Source of the DNA: Brevibacillus centrosporus
GTDB taxonomy: Bacteria; Bacillota; Bacilli; Brevibacillales; Brevibacillaceae
Assembly (NCBI RefSeq): GCF_003710815.1
Contig: NZ_RHHP01000045.1
Location: 38,640-102,639 of the forward strand
DNA: 64,000 nt
Direction: 5' to 3'
The notes under the pieces are model-generated. The model was not told the origin of the DNA. It saw only the letters and a list, made by a program, of their open reading frames with translations, and made no database searches. Positions 61,251-64,000 of this stretch are shown piece by piece (the first letter of the stretch is position 1; each line of letters starts with the position of its first letter). The position numbers and the translations under genes were made by a program.

Positions 61251-62150
61251 TTACTTTTGAATCAAGCCTTGCTCCTGCAAAAACGTCCGGGCGATCTCTT
61301 CCGGGTCGTGTTTCTCGACGTCCGCCTGATAGTTGAGCGCGGTCATGGTTGGCGTATCAATTTTATTACTCAGCTTGTTAATGAGTTCGGTTAGCTGTGG
61401 GTACTGCTTGAGCGTATCGTTGCGCACGACAGCGGAAGCACCATACGGCGGGAAGAAATGTTTGTCGTCCTCCAGCGTGACCAGATTAAATTCCTTCAGG
61501 CGCGAGTCCGTGGAGTAAGCCAGCACAATATCTACCTCTCCATTTGCAACGGCTTTATAGACCAGACCGATATCCATCGGAGTCTTTTTGCCAAAATCAA
61601 AGCCGTATTCCTGCTTGAATGCCTCATACCCGTCATTGGGTCGCTCCAGCCAGCTCGCATCTGTACCGAGATGCAGCTCCCTCGCTACCTTTGCCAGGTC
61701 GGAGATTTTTTTCAGCTGGTATTTATCCGCGATTTCCTTGCGTACCGTAAACACGTAGGTGTTGTCAAAGCCGTAAGACGGGAACCACTCCTGATCAAAC
61801 TTCTCCGCTACGCCTTTTTTCACCAAATCAAAGGCTTCCTGCGGGTCTTTGCTGAATTCCTTCAGCCCTAGGCTACTCGTCAGATCCGTCCCCACGTAGC
61901 GGATAGCTGATATTTGAATATCGTTGTTCTCCATGGCCTTGAGCACAACTGGAGTTGCCCCCAGTCCTCCAACCAGATCGACCTTGATATCGGAATTCCC
62001 CTCGATGACCTGCTTGAGCATTTGCGCCATGATCGTCTGTTCGCTCGTTGGCTGGTGCCCGATCTTGACGACATTACTGGAGCCGCAGCCTGCAAGCAAG
62101 ACTACTGTAAGAACGGCCGTAACAAAAGTGTATATCCATCTCTTTTTCAT
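61251..62150 (-). CDS. opuCC: Glycine betaine/choline-binding lipoprotein, OpuCC-like
   Basis: 299 residues. Lipobox VVLLAGC (Cys near 22). The OpuAC domain has VVKIGHQPTSEQTIMAQMLK and KKTPMDIGLVYKAVANGEVD with AYSTDSRLKEF, as in OpuCC/OpuBC. It binds a quaternary amine outside the cell. GGGGGAG precedes the ATG. Confidence 0.88.
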   Translation of the reverse strand: MKKRWIYTFVTAVLTVVLLAGCGSSNVVKIGHQPTSEQTIMAQMLKQVIEGNSDIKVDLVGGLGATPVVLKAMENNDIQISAIRYVGTDLTSSLGLKEFSKDPQEAFDLVKKGVAEKFDQEWFPSYGFDNTYVFTVRKEIADKYQLKKISDLAKVARELHLGTDASWLERPNDGYEAFKQEYGFDFGKKTPMDIGLVYKAVANGEVDIVLAYSTDSRLKEFNLVTLEDDKHFFPPYGASAVVRNDTLKQYPQLTELINKLSNKIDTPTMTALNYQADVEKHDPEEIARTFLQEQGLIQK

Positions 62151-62163
62151 TAATTGCTCCCCC

Positions 62164-62814
62164 TTAATTCGCGCGATTGCTTCTTAGACCTTTTGGTGTG
62201 CAAACATTTTGTATTTTCCGTGTAATAAAATCGGCTATCGTCGCCAGCATCGCGGTTGCAAGCGCTCCTGTCAAAAGCATGTTGTCGTTTGCAACCCCAA
62301 GTCCGGTAAACACCAGATACCCGAGTCCTCCTCCTCCGATCACCGCAGCGAGCGTTGCCCAGCTGATGGTATATATAGTTGCCGTCCGAAATCCACCCAT
62401 GATAATCGAGATCGCGAGGGGCAGCTCCACCTTCCACAAAATTTGAAAGCTGGTCATCCCCATTCCCTTCGCCGCCTCTTTCAGCGCAGGGTCTACCTCC
62501 ATGATGCCGGTAAAGGTGTTGCGAAGCATGGGTAAGAGCGAGTAAAGAAACAGTGCCACAATTGCTGGTACGGCCCCGATTCCAAGCAGCGGGATCATCA
62601 GCCCTAAAAGGGCAAGGCTGGGAATGGTCTGCAAAATATTGACAAAGCCAATGACGTAGCGGTTCATTTTTTCCGTTCTCGTCAGGATGATTCCGAGCGG
62701 CACAGAGACGAGAAATCCTGCCATGACCGCGATAAACGAAATGTAGCTATGCTCCCAGATCAACAATAAAATCTGCTCGTGCCTCTCCTGGATGAACTGG
62801 ATAAATTCGCTCAT
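62164..62814 (-). CDS. opuCB: Osmoprotectant ABC permease, OpuCB-like
   Basis: 216 residues, six helices, with PALKEAAKGMGMTSFQILWK as the EAA loop and AAVIGGGGLGYLVFTGL. It pairs with the OpuCD-like subunit. GGGAGGGG lies upstream of the ATG. Confidence 0.88.
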   Translation of the reverse strand: MSEFIQFIQERHEQILLLIWEHSYISFIAVMAGFLVSVPLGIILTRTEKMNRYVIGFVNILQTIPSLALLGLMIPLLGIGAVPAIVALFLYSLLPMLRNTFTGIMEVDPALKEAAKGMGMTSFQILWKVELPLAISIIMGGFRTATIYTISWATLAAVIGGGGLGYLVFTGLGVANDNMLLTGALATAMLATIADFITRKIQNVCTPKGLRSNRAN

Positions 62815-62832
62815 GTCTTCCCCTCCCTCTTT

Positions 62833-63627
62833 TTACGAAATGCTCCAACGGGGAAGCGTCGCTTTTTTCGCCGACGAGACTGCCTGCCGCTCCTGTGCGC
62901 CTTTCAACCGCTTGATTCCGATAAAGTCCGCCACAAAGGAATTGGCAGGACGCTGCAGCAGCTTCTCGGGAGAATCCACCTGTACGACAGCGCCATTGTT
63001 CATCAAGCAGATGCGATCGGATATCTTGATCGCTTCGTCCATGTCGTGCGTTACGAAAACGATGGTCTTCTTGATCGTCTTTTGCAGCCTTACAAACTCA
63101 TCCTGCAGCTGCTCCCGGCTGATCGGATCCAATGCACTGAAAGGTTCATCCATCAAAATGATCGGCGGATCTGCCGCCATAGCCCGGATAACGCCAACAC
63201 GCTGCTGCTGTCCACCACTCAGCTCAGCCGGGTATCGGTTTTTGAAAACCTTCGGGTCCAGCCCGACCATGTCCAGCAGCTCATCGACCTTTTTTTCATA
63301 CTGCGCTTGGTCTGCTTTTTTCAGTCTAGGCACCAAGGAGACATTTTGGCCAATCGTCATATGGGGAAACAGAGCAATTTGTTGAATCACATATCCGATA
63401 TTGCGCCGCAGCTCAACGGGATCTGCCAAGGAGACATCCTCCCCATTGATCTCGATTCGCCCTGAGGTAGGCTCGATCAGGCGGTTGATCATTTTCATGG
63501 TCGTCGTCTTGCCGCAGCCACTGGGTCCGATCAAGACGAACAGCTCACCCGCTTTGATTTGCAGGTCAAGCTTTTGGATGATGGAGACATCGTTGATGCG
63601 CATCTCTACGCTGTGAAAGGAAATCAT
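62833..63627 (-). CDS. opuCA: Osmoprotectant ABC ATPase, OpuCA-like without CBS domains
   Basis: 264 residues. Walker A GPSGCGKTTTMKMINRLIEP, signature LSGGQQQRVGVIRAMA and Walker B IILMDEPFSALD are intact. B. subtilis OpuCA is about 380 residues with two C-terminal CBS domains; this one ends soon after the ABC domain at RQAVSSAKKATLPRWSIS. Loss of the CBS pair removes the protein-level cyclic di-AMP/ionic sensor, while a cyclic di-AMP-type riboswitch precedes the gene. GAGGAG lies nine bases before the ATG. Confidence 0.88.
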   Translation of the reverse strand: MISFHSVEMRINDVSIIQKLDLQIKAGELFVLIGPSGCGKTTTMKMINRLIEPTSGRIEINGEDVSLADPVELRRNIGYVIQQIALFPHMTIGQNVSLVPRLKKADQAQYEKKVDELLDMVGLDPKVFKNRYPAELSGGQQQRVGVIRAMAADPPIILMDEPFSALDPISREQLQDEFVRLQKTIKKTIVFVTHDMDEAIKISDRICLMNNGAVVQVDSPEKLLQRPANSFVADFIGIKRLKGAQERQAVSSAKKATLPRWSIS

Positions 63628-63659
63628 CTACCCCAACTCCTCCTCAAAAATTTTATGGA

Positions 63660-63740
63660 AAGAAAAAAAGCCGACACACTGCGTTTCATCAGGAGGGCCC
63701 TTCCCGACAAAAGCAAATGAGTCGACTATTCTCTCACATA
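63660..63740 (-). terminator. Candidate expression-platform terminator of the opu leader
   Basis: On the minus strand AGTCGAC can pair (one G-U) with GTCGGCT, which is followed by TTTTTT about 35 bases before the opuCA start. A second hairpin, CCGCTTGC/GCAAACGG followed by CTTTTGC, lies at about 63797-63825. Either could be the switchable terminator. Confidence 0.4.
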
Positions 63741-63849
63741 CAAATATGAACAAATAAGCTTGATAGGTGCGGACGACCCATGCCCAAATAGAGCAAAAGC
63801 CGTTTGCACATAAAGCAAGCGGACAAAAAGAAACTTGTATGCATGATCT

Positions 63850-63968
63850 GCTTTAGCCGACGAGGTTAGCTGACGGGTAGGATGGCAGTTTGCATCCCTT
63901 CTGTTTTCACAGAATTAACCCCAAAGATGGTTCCCCCGTTTTCGTCTGAGACGAAACTAGGCCCGTAT
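63850..63968 (-). promoter_or_regulatory. Cyclic di-AMP riboswitch (ydaO/yuaA type) in the opu leader
   Basis: Reading the minus strand, the leader contains ACGGGGGAACCA, TTTGGGGTTAATTC, a short hairpin, GAAGGGATGC and ACCCGTCAGCTAACCTCGTC, in that order. These are the invariant blocks of the ydaO/yuaA aptamer. Cyclic di-AMP binding normally turns such leaders off, here reducing osmolyte uptake. The P1 5' strand is less clear than the core. Confidence 0.82.
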
Positions 63969-63993
63969 TTAATTAGGTAAGACGAATTGTCAA
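63966..63993 (-). promoter_or_regulatory. Promoter of the opu riboswitch transcript
   Basis: TTGACA at 63988-63993 on the minus strand with a 16-base spacer to TAAATA. It sits immediately upstream of the aptamer core. The -10 match is weak. Confidence 0.5.
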
Positions 63994-64000
63994 GCCAAGT

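Overview
This 64 kb window looks like the chromosome of an endospore-forming, Gram-positive Firmicute of the Brevibacillus/Paenibacillaceae type. The evidence is base composition near 50% GC, strong AGGAGG-type ribosome binding sites, frequent TTG and GTG starts, a spoVA-type spore gene cluster, a GerAB-like germination permease, and many Bacillus-type peptide, osmolyte and sugar ABC importers. No rRNA, tRNA, CRISPR array or intact insertion sequence was seen.

Layout. 1-2.1 kb: the 5' part of a class B penicillin-binding protein and an FHA/winged-helix regulator. 2.3-9.7 kb: a five-gene oligopeptide importer plus a proline-iminopeptidase-like hydrolase, split by an inward lysR gene. 9.9-12 kb: a cupin, a shortened germination permease and an AEC transporter. 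12.2-16.5 kb: a DUF169 gene and a D-cysteine desulfhydrase gene behind a textbook sigma-54 promoter, divergent from a CBS-PAS-AAA sigma-54 activator. 16.7-18.3 kb: a Cache-GGDEF diguanylate cyclase. 18.3-19.6 kb: a dead iclR gene joined to an MFS fragment, and a 57-residue protein. 19.8-29.8 kb: a cyclic-nucleotide island with a cNMP-binding/SLC13 permease fusion, DUF3307, a Crp/Fnr regulator, a CHASE2 class III adenylate cyclase, a FecR-domain exported protein and an NHL-repeat exported protein.

29.9-34.8 kb: a broken phosphodiesterase gene, then a DUF1657-DUF421-spoVAC-spoVAD-spoVAE cluster with a 5'-truncated yhcN-like gene; this gene set recalls the mobile spoVA2 operons linked to spore heat resistance. 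34.9-45.5 kb: a murein-peptide scavenging locus (dipeptide epimerase, frameshifted lysR, D-aminopeptidase DppA, C26-type amidohydrolase, a complete Opp/Dpp importer and an unfamiliar regulator). 45.9-55.9 kb: a DeoR- and CcpA-type controlled operon with a Ugp-like importer, an intracellular glycerophosphodiesterase, a ribulokinase-type FGGY kinase, a secreted TagC-like propeller protein and a TarJ-like polyol-phosphate dehydrogenase. I read this as a possible wall-teichoic-acid or polyol-phosphodiester scavenging system. 56.2-59.5 kb is a decay zone: a frameshifted chemoreceptor, an IS3 transposase remnant, a gabT remnant and a degraded APC permease that still has a sigma-54 promoter. 59.6-63.6 kb: small proteins, a MIP18/SufT-like protein and an OpuC-type osmoprotectant importer. 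Upstream of that importer, at about 63.85-63.97 kb, lies a leader whose conserved core matches the ydaO/yuaA cyclic di-AMP riboswitch.

The most interesting items are the teichoic-acid-like operon, the apparently complete cAMP circuit (unusual for Bacilli), the sigma-54-controlled D-cysteine/DUF169 unit, the spoVA cluster and the riboswitch-controlled osmolyte importer. All calls come from reading the sequence; no database search was run.
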